Below are positions 14,692 to 22,928 of a DNA stretch of 37,771 nucleotides, in pieces (position 1 is the stretch's first letter; every line of letters begins with the position of its first letter). Under the pieces are notes generated by a model that saw only the letters and a list, made by a program, of their open reading frames with translations, did not search any database and was not told where the DNA came from. Both the position numbers and the translations under genes were made by a program. Source of the stretch: Tyzzerella sp. (lineage in GTDB: Bacteria > Bacillota > Clostridia > Lachnospirales > Lachnospiraceae); contig JAFTWA010000049.1 of the NCBI GenBank assembly GCA_017465565.1, positions 1-37,771 on the forward strand, given 5' to 3'.

Positions 14692-15539
14692 TTTGAACAA
14701 CCTCCTAATCCATTTACATCCTTCAGCGGCACCACATACACATCACGCTTCACGCCCTGACAGTCCAGGGAAGTGTGATACCGGTTTCCATAATCGGTTA
14801 TGTATAGCACCTCACCTGGCGCTGTTTCTTCACAATGCCCGCAGGGATAATAAATCCCGCCCGAAGTATTTCGCAAATCCTCTATCTCGTCTGCCCTTAC
14901 GCCCCGAACCGATATTTCCAGATAACTGCAGTACAAATCCTTGTGATAGACAAGACCATACTCGGTTACATAGACAAGTTCTTCCTCCGGCAAGCCACTG
15001 CTGCCAGAAGCGTACCCCGTCCAGCCCTTTACCCGAAGACGCTCTTCATAGGTGCGGATGGGAAGCCGGAACATTAACACGGGAATCTCGATGCGATACC
15101 GCACATTCAGATCCATCACAGCAGTGCCAAGCTGGGACTCCGAATGACTGCAATCCAGTCCATCCGCACCATTTACAATGATGCTTTGATTTAAGTTCTC
15201 TGCTCCCAGAATCTCTACCAGCCGGCTTTCCAGACTGTTTGATAGGACAACCGGATTCAGGTAGGCATCCTTTGCCACTTCTTTTCCCACACTTTGCAAA
15301 GCACTTCGAACCGATGTCTGCACCGCCATAACCTCAAAGAGATAGACCATACAAAGCATTGCAAAGAAGAAAATGGGAATCACAATCGCCGCTTCCAGGG
15401 TAATGCTTCCCTTCGAGGTGAATGCAGATGCCCTTTCTTTTATGAATGGAATAGAATGATTAGAATTTTTAGCCAAAAAGAGTCCTTCTCCTTTCCTGTT
15501 TCTTGTCGTAATATTTGTGGGGATATTTCGAAAGGACAT
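14679..15539 (-). CDS. TadE-like pseudopilin with duplicated Tyr-His/Cys C-terminal motif
   Basis: A 286-residue protein. The pilin-like leader KGSITLEAAIVIPIFFF has G/S cleavage and Glu at +5, followed by a TadE-type region to about 175. The C-terminal 100 residues are unusual: two tandem copies of a motif Y-x-T-x-YG-x2-YH-x4-C ... C-x2-C, with Y198, H199, C204, C233 and C236 in the first and Y254, H255, C260, C281 and C284 in the second. Each copy could bind a metal ion or form disulfides outside the cell. AAGGAGG lies nine bases before the ATG at 15539. It lies between the DUF5702 gene and the prepilin peptidase. Confidence 0.75.
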   Translation of the reverse strand: MSFRNIPTNITTRNRKGEGLFLAKNSNHSIPFIKERASAFTSKGSITLEAAIVIPIFFFAMLCMVYLFEVMAVQTSVRSALQSVGKEVAKDAYLNPVVLSNSLESRLVEILGAENLNQSIIVNGADGLDCSHSESQLGTAVMDLNVRYRIEIPVLMFRLPIRTYEERLRVKGWTGYASGSSGLPEEELVYVTEYGLVYHKDLYCSYLEISVRGVRADEIEDLRNTSGGIYYPCGHCEETAPGEVLYITDYGNRYHTSLDCQGVKRDVYVVPLKDVNGLGGCSKCVY

Positions 15540-15559
15540 CTGCATTCACCTCCTTGTAT

Positions 15560-16906
15560 TTATTGATATCTAAAATCAGTCTGGAAACGGTCCCAGACTC
15601 CTTCCCTTAATTGATAGTCGCTTTTGATTTCTACCCTCGTCATACACTCATCTGTCCGAATGGACAGATTGCTCTCGATTAAATCGAGGCTCCTCATACA
15701 GAGGGCTTCTCTGTCTTCCAATAGGAGAAGCCCCTTTAAATAATCTTGATAATGCAGACCCGTCTCATGGGTTTTCGCATCATTCACTTCCTCGCTGGTA
15801 CCAAGCTTTGCAAGATTTGAAAGCTGCAGCTGCCATGTTTCCGACGTCTTCCAAAGAGGCACCTTATCCTGCTTCATGAGCACTTTAAGGTCAACGATAC
15901 TCTCGCCGTATGCCCACGCAAGCAGGATTGCCTGCTTTACTACTTCGGTAATTCCTGGTATTTGAATGAGACTGCAAAGCGTAATTGCCATCACTTCCGC
16001 CTCTGCTTTTCTCATTTCATCTGTCTGTAGGTAACCATAATTTAGTGCCATTCTTATTTTCAAAATTTTCTGCAAAGTATCTTCCAGATTCTCACTGTCA
16101 ACCCGATTGCCACAGAGAATGTATTCCAACTCATATGACAAGGCATTTAGGTTTCTCTCCTCTGACGCATCTGAAAAATGCTCGAAAAGATACGCCACAA
16201 AAAATGCTTTTTCTGCAATTCCACCTTCTCCTTCCGCGTCTTCAAATCGACCTGTGCCACTTTGCAGCGTTCGATTCGATGGAAGATTGGAAATGGTAAG
16301 ACTCCTGTGTGATAAATTTTCCGGATTTGGAACCAGAATGGATAATAGACTTGAATTTTTTAGATTTTGTATATTGTTTAGCGGATTATTTTCTTCCGGA
16401 AGCGTGGCTTCCCCTTGTGACAGCAAATCAGATAAATTACTTGCAGTCTGTTCCTCTAATATTTCTATCGAAGAATCTGTCTCAAAATCAGAACTGCCTC
16501 CTCCTCCAATGGCACCGTCCATTCCAAGCCAATTCTTCATATACCGGACTGCCTGCTGATAGTATGGAAGCCCTTGATTGTCTGTCAGCAGCTCCGACTT
16601 GGTAACGGACTGCTGCATATCCGTCATCCCGTAGTACTGAAGCCGGTTTTTGATGGTGCTCTCATCACACCCAGACCGGACAAACAAATCATAATGCTCC
16701 AGCATCCCCTGATGATATTCTGCAAAAACGCTCTCCAGCGCCATGTTCATCTTCGCCCGCTGGCTGCTTTTTTTCACTTGCATGGATGCGCTTGCAAACG
16801 AGGCCGCCACAACTGAAAGCATGAGTATAAAAATCAGGCTTAAAAACGCCGTGATTTCTCCTTTAAATCGCCAGTCCCTCTTTTGTAATCTTGTCAAAAA
16901 TATCAC
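15560..16906 (-). CDS. DUF5702-like TadG-type pilus protein
   Basis: About 448 residues. An N-terminal KGEITAFLSLIFILMLSVVAA segment anchors it in the membrane like a TadG/pseudopilin leader, though the Glu at +5 is missing. The long outside part is helical and contains a Gly/Ser-rich loop near residues 133-139. It matches the DUF5702 proteins found in clostridial Tad loci. The start is uncertain: the GTG at 16906 overlaps the Flp1 pilin gene by 44 bases and has only a weak GGTAG upstream, while no clear alternative with a good binding site leaves the leader intact. Confidence 0.7.
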   Translation of the reverse strand: MIFLTRLQKRDWRFKGEITAFLSLIFILMLSVVAASFASASMQVKKSSQRAKMNMALESVFAEYHQGMLEHYDLFVRSGCDESTIKNRLQYYGMTDMQQSVTKSELLTDNQGLPYYQQAVRYMKNWLGMDGAIGGGGSSDFETDSSIEILEEQTASNLSDLLSQGEATLPEENNPLNNIQNLKNSSLLSILVPNPENLSHRSLTISNLPSNRTLQSGTGRFEDAEGEGGIAEKAFFVAYLFEHFSDASEERNLNALSYELEYILCGNRVDSENLEDTLQKILKIRMALNYGYLQTDEMRKAEAEVMAITLCSLIQIPGITEVVKQAILLAWAYGESIVDLKVLMKQDKVPLWKTSETWQLQLSNLAKLGTSEEVNDAKTHETGLHYQDYLKGLLLLEDREALCMRSLDLIESNLSIRTDECMTRVEIKSDYQLREGVWDRFQTDFRYQ

Positions 16907-17045
16907 CTACCAGACTGGTTAACTGCGATTTAAAAATCGCCACTAACATAATTAACACAACGATAATCAGGATGATCTCAACCATCACAGACGCTTTCGT
17001 GCGTTTTCTCTTTACTCTTGTCCAAAAAGCCCAAAAATGATTCAT
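16863..17045 (-). CDS. flp: Flp1-type major pilin
   Basis: A 60-residue pilin of the Flp1 type: basic leader, then ASVMVEIILIIVVLIMLVAIF and a short C-terminal tail (SLVGDIFDKITKEGLAI). Prepilin cleavage should fall before S19, with Glu at +5, but the residue at -1 is Ala rather than the usual Gly. It is the probable main subunit of the pilus. AAGGAAGGAG lies eight bases before the ATG. Confidence 0.82.
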   Translation of the reverse strand: MNHFWAFWTRVKRKRTKASVMVEIILIIVVLIMLVAIFKSQLTSLVGDIFDKITKEGLAI

Positions 17046-17084
17046 ATAAATTTCTCCTTCCTTTGTATATACTTGTTAAAATAA

Positions 17085-18350
17085 TTACAACTGCATCGTC
17101 AGAAATGCTGGAACCATCACCATGATTAGCACCACTGCCAGCATTCCCATCATTGGCATCAGAAGCTTCGTTCCTGCCTCCTCGCCCAGCCTTTTCGCCT
17201 GGCTCTTGCGGTTCTCAAAGGATTGAATCGCCTCCATCCGGAGAATGTCCGAAATGCCACGGCTTCCTTTCCGCAGATTCTGAGATAGCATTGCGCCAAA
17301 TTTTAGGTAAATTGTCATCTCGCACCGCTTTCCAAACCGCTCATAGGCTTCACCCTCTGGGATTCCTCCCTGTATCTCATGAAGCGTGGTGCTCATTTCT
17401 TCATAAACGGTCTGGGCTCCCATCTGTTCTTTCTGCTGCTCATAATTCTGCACGATTTTCTCCCACGCATGCTTTACTGTCATTCCTGTATCAAGGAGCA
17501 TGGTAAATTTGCTAATCATGCCGGGATACCCACGGAGCAAATCATCTTTTCGGAGCTGCGCTGCTTTCTTCCCCTTCTCTTTTTCCCGGTACACGATGAA
17601 TACCGCCAGTACAATTCCCATGAGAAGCACATAATACCCTTCGCTGCCATTTTTCCGACTCCACGTTAGCGCCACTCCAGACACCTCATCTGGCAGGGTA
17701 AAGCTCGCTTCCTTCCTGGTGCCAGCCTCCCTCTCCTTTAAGGCAAGCTCAATCTCATAAAGCAGCTTTTCTGTACCCTCCCTGGTAACCGGATAAACCA
17801 TGGCATGTCTCACATAAATTACTTTTTCCTCCAGATAGGAAATCGTGCCGCGGATTTCGATGAGTGTCCCCGACTCTGTCACATGCTCCTCCCGAATGCT
17901 TCCCGCGATGTCCATCACCTCATAAGAATCCAGTTCCCACTGAATCTGTACTGGATAATCCCCAAGACTGGTTACCAGATTCAAATCGGTCTCCACCCGG
18001 TTAAAGCTTTCGTTTTCTGCCAGAATTACGGTGTCTAATTCTTCCATTACCTTCTGGAAAAGCTCCTCTATTTCCTCACCTGTGTACTCCTGCTCCGAAA
18101 CTTCCAGTTCGAAGGACTCCGATTCCTCTTCATCCCCGATTACTACCTCATATTCTTCCTGCTTACTGCCATCTCCATAAGTGTTTCTCGTAACCTTGAT
18201 TTCTTCCCCAGCAGAGATTCTCTCCATGACAAACAGACCAAGCGCTAAGGTGTTACAAAGAAACAGAACCAGAAAAATGCTTTTAGGCAGCTTTTTTTGC
18301 AACAGCCAGAGAGCCAACAATATAATATATATTCCAATACAAATAATCAT
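17085..18350 (-). CDS. tadC: TadC-like pilus platform protein with a large outside insertion
   Basis: A 421-residue membrane protein of the type II secretion F family. The C-terminal part (about 255-421) holds the T2SF domain (YPGMISKFTMLLDTGMTV, FEAMLSQNLRKGS-like segment) and a final transmembrane helix. The N-terminus has two hydrophobic helices (1-19 and 24-41), then an acidic region of about 190 residues (45-232) before a further helix at 235-253. That insertion is not part of the usual ~300-residue TadC. The start lies one base after the TadB stop (TGAGATG). Confidence 0.8.
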   Translation of the reverse strand: MIICIGIYIILLALWLLQKKLPKSIFLVLFLCNTLALGLFVMERISAGEEIKVTRNTYGDGSKQEEYEVVIGDEEESESFELEVSEQEYTGEEIEELFQKVMEELDTVILAENESFNRVETDLNLVTSLGDYPVQIQWELDSYEVMDIAGSIREEHVTESGTLIEIRGTISYLEEKVIYVRHAMVYPVTREGTEKLLYEIELALKEREAGTRKEASFTLPDEVSGVALTWSRKNGSEGYYVLLMGIVLAVFIVYREKEKGKKAAQLRKDDLLRGYPGMISKFTMLLDTGMTVKHAWEKIVQNYEQQKEQMGAQTVYEEMSTTLHEIQGGIPEGEAYERFGKRCEMTIYLKFGAMLSQNLRKGSRGISDILRMEAIQSFENRKSQAKRLGEEAGTKLLMPMMGMLAVVLIMVMVPAFLTMQL

Positions 18351-18351
18351 C

Positions 18352-19107
18352 TCACACCTCGATTTCTACGATTCGTCTGCCACCTTCGTATGCGATAAGA
18401 TAAATAAAGAGGCAAACAGTCATCACGATAATTCCAAAAATATTTCCATACAGCACGTCCAGAAACTCGGGAAAGCTAATTTTCAGATACAAAATCATTG
18501 CAAATGGAATGGCGGTCATGATTCGGAATTCCAGTTTTTTTGCTGACATGATGGTGACGATTTCCCTTTCCACTTCAATCTTTTCACTCATCTGACGCAC
18601 GGCATTTCGGATAATTTCCAGCGTGTCTCCACCACTCCGCTTTGCCATGGCAAATACCGTCACAAAGGTCTGCACATCCTCATCGCCAGTGCGGGCCGCA
18701 AATTCCTGTAAAACATTTTCTGCTGTCATATTCATCTGAAGCTGACGAATCATAAAAGCAAGCTCCCTCAGAATCAGCTCTTCTTTTTTGTAAATATTTT
18801 TCAAATCCTTAACTGCTTCCCGCATTGCATTTTCCACAGAATATCCCACACTCAGTGCTGCGGAAAGGGACTGTATCGCCTCTTTAAACTGCGTACGGAA
18901 TGACTGCCTCTTTTTCTTGATCATTTCTTTTTGCCAGGATTTTAAATACCAGATTAGGTATGGTGATAATAGAATTGCACCTAGAACTGTGCCATAAAAC
19001 AGATAGGAAACCGTGCCAATTAACAGAATTCCCTGCAAGACAGCCTTTAGATATTCCCTTTTATGAATATCCTGCTGCCAATAATTTCTCTCTCTTTTGT
19101 ACTTCAT
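18352..19107 (-). CDS. tadB: TadB-like pilus platform protein
   Basis: A 251-residue inner membrane protein of the T2SF family. Two N-terminal transmembrane helices (about 21-57), the T2SF cytoplasmic domain (FKEAIQSLSAALSVGYSVENA ... KRSGGDTLEIIRNAV) and a helical C-terminus ending in two membrane segments. It forms the platform with TadC. The start overlaps the end of tadA by 47 bases. Confidence 0.85.
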   Translation of the reverse strand: MKYKRERNYWQQDIHKREYLKAVLQGILLIGTVSYLFYGTVLGAILLSPYLIWYLKSWQKEMIKKKRQSFRTQFKEAIQSLSAALSVGYSVENAMREAVKDLKNIYKKEELILRELAFMIRQLQMNMTAENVLQEFAARTGDEDVQTFVTVFAMAKRSGGDTLEIIRNAVRQMSEKIEVEREIVTIMSAKKLEFRIMTAIPFAMILYLKISFPEFLDVLYGNIFGIIVMTVCLFIYLIAYEGGRRIVEIEV

Positions 19108-20263
19108 GAATTTTTACCCATTCTCCTTGAATCCTCCCACCAATGACTTCACGCTCCTGAAACTCATACAGTGTCTGTAGCTTAATTTCCCCCTCCTCAT
19201 ACCCTAGCACCTCCACAATCTGCAGCACCTTTCTGCTTTTATCACGGAGCCTTCCCAGATGAACAATCAAATCGATGCCAGATGCAATCTGCCGCTGTAT
19301 GGCCGGAAGCGGTATCTCCATTCCCGTCAAAACCATCGTTTCCAAGCGGCTTAACATATCCTGCGGACTGTTGGAATGCCCGCTGCTCGCACCGCAGTGC
19401 CCTGTATTCAGACTCTGGAGCATGTCAATTGCCTCGCTCCCTCTGACCTCACCTACAATAATGCGCGAGGGTCTCATTCGAAGTGCCGTTTTCAGTAAAT
19501 CTCGAATCGAAATCTCCCCCGTTCCTTCCACATTTGCATTTCGCGACTCCAGGCGGACCAGATTCGGTGCGCCCTCTATTTGCAGCTCCGCGCTGTCTTC
19601 AATTGTAATGATTCTTTCATCCTTTGGAATATAATTTGATAAGGCATTTAGAAATGTGGTTTTACCAGACCCCGTACCGCCGCTTACAAAAATATTGTAT
19701 TTTGCGACCGTCAGTTTTTCTAGAAGTTCTGCAATTTCTGGGCTGATAGACCCTCTCCGGATTAATTCTGCCATTGTCATTGTCACTTTTGGGAATTTTC
19801 GAATTGTGACAATCGGACCATTGAGGGCAATCGGATATAGAACAATATTTACTCTGGAGCCGTCCTCCAGTCTCGCATCCACAATCGGAGATGCTTCGTT
19901 TACGATTCGGTTTGCATTCGCCACAATCTGCTGTATGATATCCTCTAGTTTATTTCTGTTTACAAATCGTCTCTGAAGCTCAATAAGCTTTCCCTCTTTT
20001 TCGATAAAAATGTTCTGCGTTCCATTAATCATAATCTCTGTAATCTCATCATCCTCCAGAAGCTCCTGCAACACGTCCAGCTTTCGAAAAGCGTTAAATA
20101 GTTCTCTTCCAAGCACCGTCTTCTGCCGAAGCGGAAGATAGGTTTCCTTTCCTTTCTCTTTGATAAGCCGATGAATGAGCTCTGTGATTTCTTCATCAGC
20201 GATTTCCTTTGACAAGTCTAGTTCTTCTAAAATTTTCTCTTGAAGCTCTTCCAAATATAGCAT
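19061..20263 (-). CDS. tadA: TadA/CpaF pilus assembly ATPase
   Basis: A 400-residue VirB11-like ATPase that drives pilin polymerisation at the cytoplasmic face. Walker A GGTGSGKT is at 195-202, Walker B RIIVGEVRG at 267-275 and the His box TGHCGASSGHSNSP at about 287-300. The His-box stretch reads HCGAS where many CpaF proteins have HDGS. AAGGAGG lies eight bases before the ATG, and the start directly follows the TadZ stop. Confidence 0.93.
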   Translation of the reverse strand: MLYLEELQEKILEELDLSKEIADEEITELIHRLIKEKGKETYLPLRQKTVLGRELFNAFRKLDVLQELLEDDEITEIMINGTQNIFIEKEGKLIELQRRFVNRNKLEDIIQQIVANANRIVNEASPIVDARLEDGSRVNIVLYPIALNGPIVTIRKFPKVTMTMAELIRRGSISPEIAELLEKLTVAKYNIFVSGGTGSGKTTFLNALSNYIPKDERIITIEDSAELQIEGAPNLVRLESRNANVEGTGEISIRDLLKTALRMRPSRIIVGEVRGSEAIDMLQSLNTGHCGASSGHSNSPQDMLSRLETMVLTGMEIPLPAIQRQIASGIDLIVHLGRLRDKSRKVLQIVEVLGYEEGEIKLQTLYEFQEREVIGGRIQGEWVKIHEVQKREKLLAAGYS

Positions 20264-21220
20264 CTACTCTTCCTCCTTCATTCGTATTTTCACATATTCC
20301 TCCGCATCCTCCGGCATCACGAAACGATGCGTAATGCGTGGTATTTTCTCAAGCTCCAGCCTTTCCAGACAGCGCTCATACCGGAATAGCTTCTGGCTGG
20401 AAATTGCATCTTCCTTGACGGGCATATAAATCCTGTCGCACATTTGCAAAATCGGAAAAAGTCCCTGTACACCTTCGCCAAGGTCGAGCAAAATCGTGTC
20501 ATACAGACTTAAAGCCATGAGCTGCTCCAAAAATGCTTTCCATTCCTCAAAGGTTACCTCTTTCAAATCAACCGATAGGAAAATCGGCGGCACATAGTCC
20601 AGTTCCCCGAGCTTTTGCACCGCTGACTGAAGCCGGATTCCAAAATGGCCTTCACTTTGCCTTATGTAATAGAGCAGGTCTCCCAGATTCAATTGACTCT
20701 CATCTGAAATTTCCTCTTCAAATCCAGCATACTCTTCCAGATTCAGATACAGTATCCGCTCCTTCTTTGCCCGTTCCTTTCCAAGTGCAATTGCAAAGCT
20801 TGTTTTTCCGATTCCGTGAATCGGTGAATAAATTGCCTCCAAGCAAGTGCGGTTTTTCCGGATATGCCGGAGCACATCCTCGTTTGTCTTCTCCACATAC
20901 GCCTCAAACACCTGATGAATGATCTGGTCCGCACATTGGTACTTGTAAATCGCCTGCTCATTTTCGCCGAGCTCCATAACACCGCCGCGCATTAACACGA
21001 AAATTTGCTCCGCCCCGGTCTGGCTTCGCTCCTCCAGCGTATATCCTTCATCTACAATCAGAATATGTATTTTCTTTTCTTGCAAAAATAGCGTCACCTT
21101 CTCCAGGCATGTGAAGGTATATACTTTTACATTCAGCTCTCTCCGCCCTAATATATTCTCAGCAAGACTATCCGCGTAGCAAAATTCACTGTCACATATT
21201 ACAAGATTTTTTTCACTCAA
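20264..21220 (-). CDS. tadZ: TadZ/CpaE-like pilus localisation protein
   Basis: A 318-residue protein with an N-terminal receiver-like domain (residues 1-105, lacking clear phosphorylation residues) and a C-terminal MinD/ParA-type ATPase domain. The deviant P-loop SPIHGIGKTSFAIALG lies near 132-147. TadZ proteins place the pilus machine in the cell. The start is TTG at 21220, seven bases behind AAGGAGG. It is the first gene of the Tad operon. Confidence 0.85.
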   Translation of the reverse strand: MSEKNLVICDSEFCYADSLAENILGRRELNVKVYTFTCLEKVTLFLQEKKIHILIVDEGYTLEERSQTGAEQIFVLMRGGVMELGENEQAIYKYQCADQIIHQVFEAYVEKTNEDVLRHIRKNRTCLEAIYSPIHGIGKTSFAIALGKERAKKERILYLNLEEYAGFEEEISDESQLNLGDLLYYIRQSEGHFGIRLQSAVQKLGELDYVPPIFLSVDLKEVTFEEWKAFLEQLMALSLYDTILLDLGEGVQGLFPILQMCDRIYMPVKEDAISSQKLFRYERCLERLELEKIPRITHRFVMPEDAEEYVKIRMKEEE

Positions 21221-21322
21221 ATAATTCCTCCTTGTCCTTTTATTTCATTTCTCTTTGGATTTTTTTCGCCTGAATCGGCTTTTGAAATTCAGAAATTTAA
21301 GAATAACTAACTTGTACGTTGT

Positions 21323-21351
21323 ATTATAATCATCTAATTTTCAATTGTCTA
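21323..21351 (-). promoter_or_regulatory. Tad operon promoter
   Basis: Minus strand TAGACA, 17 bases, TATAAT. It leaves a leader of about 95 bases before tadZ and is the only good promoter ahead of the operon. Confidence 0.65.
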
Positions 21352-21387
21352 GTGACTTTTTGCAATTTATTTATCTTTGTGCAATTT

Positions 21388-21594
21388 CTATAAAATTGGA
21401 ATTGCCACGATTCCATAAAGCATGGCGACTCCCGGCAGTCCCAAAAAACCTGAAGTCAGGAAAGAAACCGCATTCCATCCCACCTGCAACGCGATTTCTT
21501 TATATTCAAAATACTGGTTTGCGAAGAAAATCAGACCCATGCCCAAAATCCCGCGAATGATAAAATTTACCAAAAAATTATTTTTTTCTTTCAT
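21388..21594 (-). CDS. bofA: BofA-family protein (pro-sigma-K processing regulator)
   Basis: A 68-residue membrane protein ending in the hallmark NAVSFLTSGFLGLPGVAMLYGI segment of BofA. In B. subtilis BofA inhibits the SpoIVFB protease that activates sigma-K in the mother cell. Two hydrophobic stretches are visible (about 8-26 and 43-65). AAGGA lies six bases before the ATG. It is divergent from yaaL; in B. subtilis the two genes are adjacent on one strand. Confidence 0.85.
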   Translation of the reverse strand: MKEKNNFLVNFIIRGILGMGLIFFANQYFEYKEIALQVGWNAVSFLTSGFLGLPGVAMLYGIVAIPIL

Positions 21595-21704
21595 ACAAAT
21601 TCCTTTTTTAACATTCTATGGCTCCATTATTTAAAAAATGTAAATAAAAAAGAAATTCTGGCTATACTATATAAAAAGAGGAAAATGAGTCGTGGAGGTA
21701 TCGG

Positions 21705-21911
21705 ATGAGTTTATTTCAAAAATCACTCCCTAAAGATAGTCTGGATGAAGAACTTCGAGAAGAAATCGAGCAGGTGAAAAAACAGATGGATTGTGCGTAC
21801 CATAATTTCCAGTATGCCATGGATCCTGATTTAATCGATTGCTATATTTACGAAAGTAATGCTGCCTGGAAAAAATACCGGTTTTTATTAAAGCAGGCAA
21901 AAATGCTTTAA
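21705..21911 (+). CDS. yaaL: DUF2508 / YaaL-like protein
   Basis: A 68-residue cytoplasmic helical protein with the DUF2508 pattern (LREEIEQVKKQMDCAYHNFQYAMDPDLIDCYIYE). It has no known activity. GGAGG lies six bases before the ATG. Its pairing with bofA, as in B. subtilis, supports both calls. Confidence 0.82.
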   Translation: MSLFQKSLPKDSLDEELREEIEQVKKQMDCAYHNFQYAMDPDLIDCYIYESNAAWKKYRFLLKQAKML

Positions 21912-21914
21912 CAC

Positions 21915-21946
21915 TTTAGTGGTGTAAATTTGGGGACACCACTAAA
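21915..21946. repeat. Hairpin next to the 21-bp palindrome
   Basis: Perfect stem TTTAGTGGTGT / ACACCACTAAA around a 10-base loop that contains TTGGGG. It can serve as yaaL terminator only weakly, as no T-run follows. Confidence 0.5.
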
Positions 21947-21949
21947 CGC

Positions 21950-21992
21950 AATTGGGGACGTAGTAAAATTTAATTTTACTACGTCCCCAATT
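21950..21992. repeat. Perfect 21-bp palindrome with ATTGGGGACGTAG arms
   Basis: Left arm 21950-21970 and right arm 21972-21992 are exact reverse complements around a single T. It resembles the short palindromic repeats that accompany IS200-like REP transposases in Firmicutes. It lies three bases behind the dCMP deaminase stop codon and could shield or end that mRNA. Confidence 0.75.
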
Positions 21993-21994
21993 GA

Positions 21995-22480
21995 TTAAAT
22001 CGTAAAATGAATTTCTCTGCCTGTTCTCTGATATTGTGTATATTTTACGCCTGCCGCTTCCAGCATTCTCTTTGACGCAATAATGGATGGTGTGTCACAA
22101 TACTTGTCACAATCATAGATTACTTCCTTGATACCACACTGAATAATTGCCTTTGCACATTCATTACATGGGAATAATGATACATACAATTTGGCACCAG
22201 CAAGACTTCCGCCGCTATAGTTCAAAATCGCATTCAGCTCACTGTGTGCTGTATATAAATACTTTGTTTCTAATGGATTCCCTTCTCTCTCCCATGGGAA
22301 ATCATCATCAGAGCATCCCTTAGGAAGTCCGTTGTAGCCCATAGAAAGAATCTTGTTATCCTGGCTCACAATACAGCAGCCAACCTGTGTGTTAGGGTCC
22401 TTTGAACGCATACCTGAAAGCACCGCAACTCCCATAAAGTACTCGTCCCAAGAAATGTAATCCGTTCTTTTTCCAGACAT
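21995..22480 (-). CDS. dCMP deaminase family protein
   Basis: A 161-residue zinc-dependent deaminase that makes dUMP for thymidylate synthesis. The zinc site is visible as HSELNAI (His and catalytic Glu) and PCNEC (two Cys). The length and the CDKYCDT segment fit the dCMP deaminase/ComEB group. GGAGG lies eight bases before the ATG. It is the last gene of the run sua5-rpiB-dCMP deaminase. Confidence 0.9.
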   Translation of the reverse strand: MSGKRTDYISWDEYFMGVAVLSGMRSKDPNTQVGCCIVSQDNKILSMGYNGLPKGCSDDDFPWEREGNPLETKYLYTAHSELNAILNYSGGSLAGAKLYVSLFPCNECAKAIIQCGIKEVIYDCDKYCDTPSIIASKRMLEAAGVKYTQYQRTGREIHFTI

Positions 22481-22500
22481 AAATTTATCCTCCGTACTTC

Positions 22501-22923
22501 CTATTCAATCATGTCAATACGACGTACATGACGCTCGTCGCCCGAGAATGGTGTGTTTAAAAATGTATCTACAATCTTCACAGCCAATTCAGGTCCAATC
22601 ACACGTCCGCCTAATGCTACAATATTCGTATCATTGTGTAATCTTGTTGCTTCTGCTGAGAAGCAGTCAGAACATAATGCGCAGCGGATTCCTTTCATTT
22701 TGTTTGCTGCAATCGAAATACCGATTCCTGTTCCACAAATTAAGATTCCTTTTTCACATTCGCCGTCCAAAATAGCTTGTCCAACTTTTCTTGCGTAGAT
22801 TGGGTAATCTACTGCTTCGCCGTCGCATCCGAAATCCTTATATTCTACTCCGGCTTTTTCTAAATACTTCATAATCTCTAATTTTAATCCGTATCCTCCG
22901 TGGTCACATCCAATTGCTATCAT
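22501..22923 (-). CDS. rpiB: Ribose-5-phosphate isomerase B
   Basis: A 140-residue RpiB/LacAB family isomerase that interconverts ribose-5-phosphate and ribulose-5-phosphate in the pentose phosphate pathway. It starts MIAIGCDHGG; the active site part ICGTGIGISIAANK carries a Thr/Gly loop and CSDCFSAEATRLHNDTN supplies the ring-opening His. GAGGAGGG lies nine bases before the ATG. Its place next to sua5 and an arginine-phosphatase-like domain mirrors ywlC-ywlE-ywlF of B. subtilis. Confidence 0.92.
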   Translation of the reverse strand: MIAIGCDHGGYGLKLEIMKYLEKAGVEYKDFGCDGEAVDYPIYARKVGQAILDGECEKGILICGTGIGISIAANKMKGIRCALCSDCFSAEATRLHNDTNIVALGGRVIGPELAVKIVDTFLNTPFSGDERHVRRIDMIE

Positions 22924-22928
22924 GCGTT

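Noticed and set aside
14693-15181. 162-codon plus-strand frame opposite the TadE gene
   Set aside because: His/Pro/Ser-rich shadow of the minus-strand gene.
21600-21660. Sigma-E type promoter ahead of bofA (CATAGAAT)
   Set aside because: Only the -10 resembles the consensus and the -35 is unclear; too weak to list.
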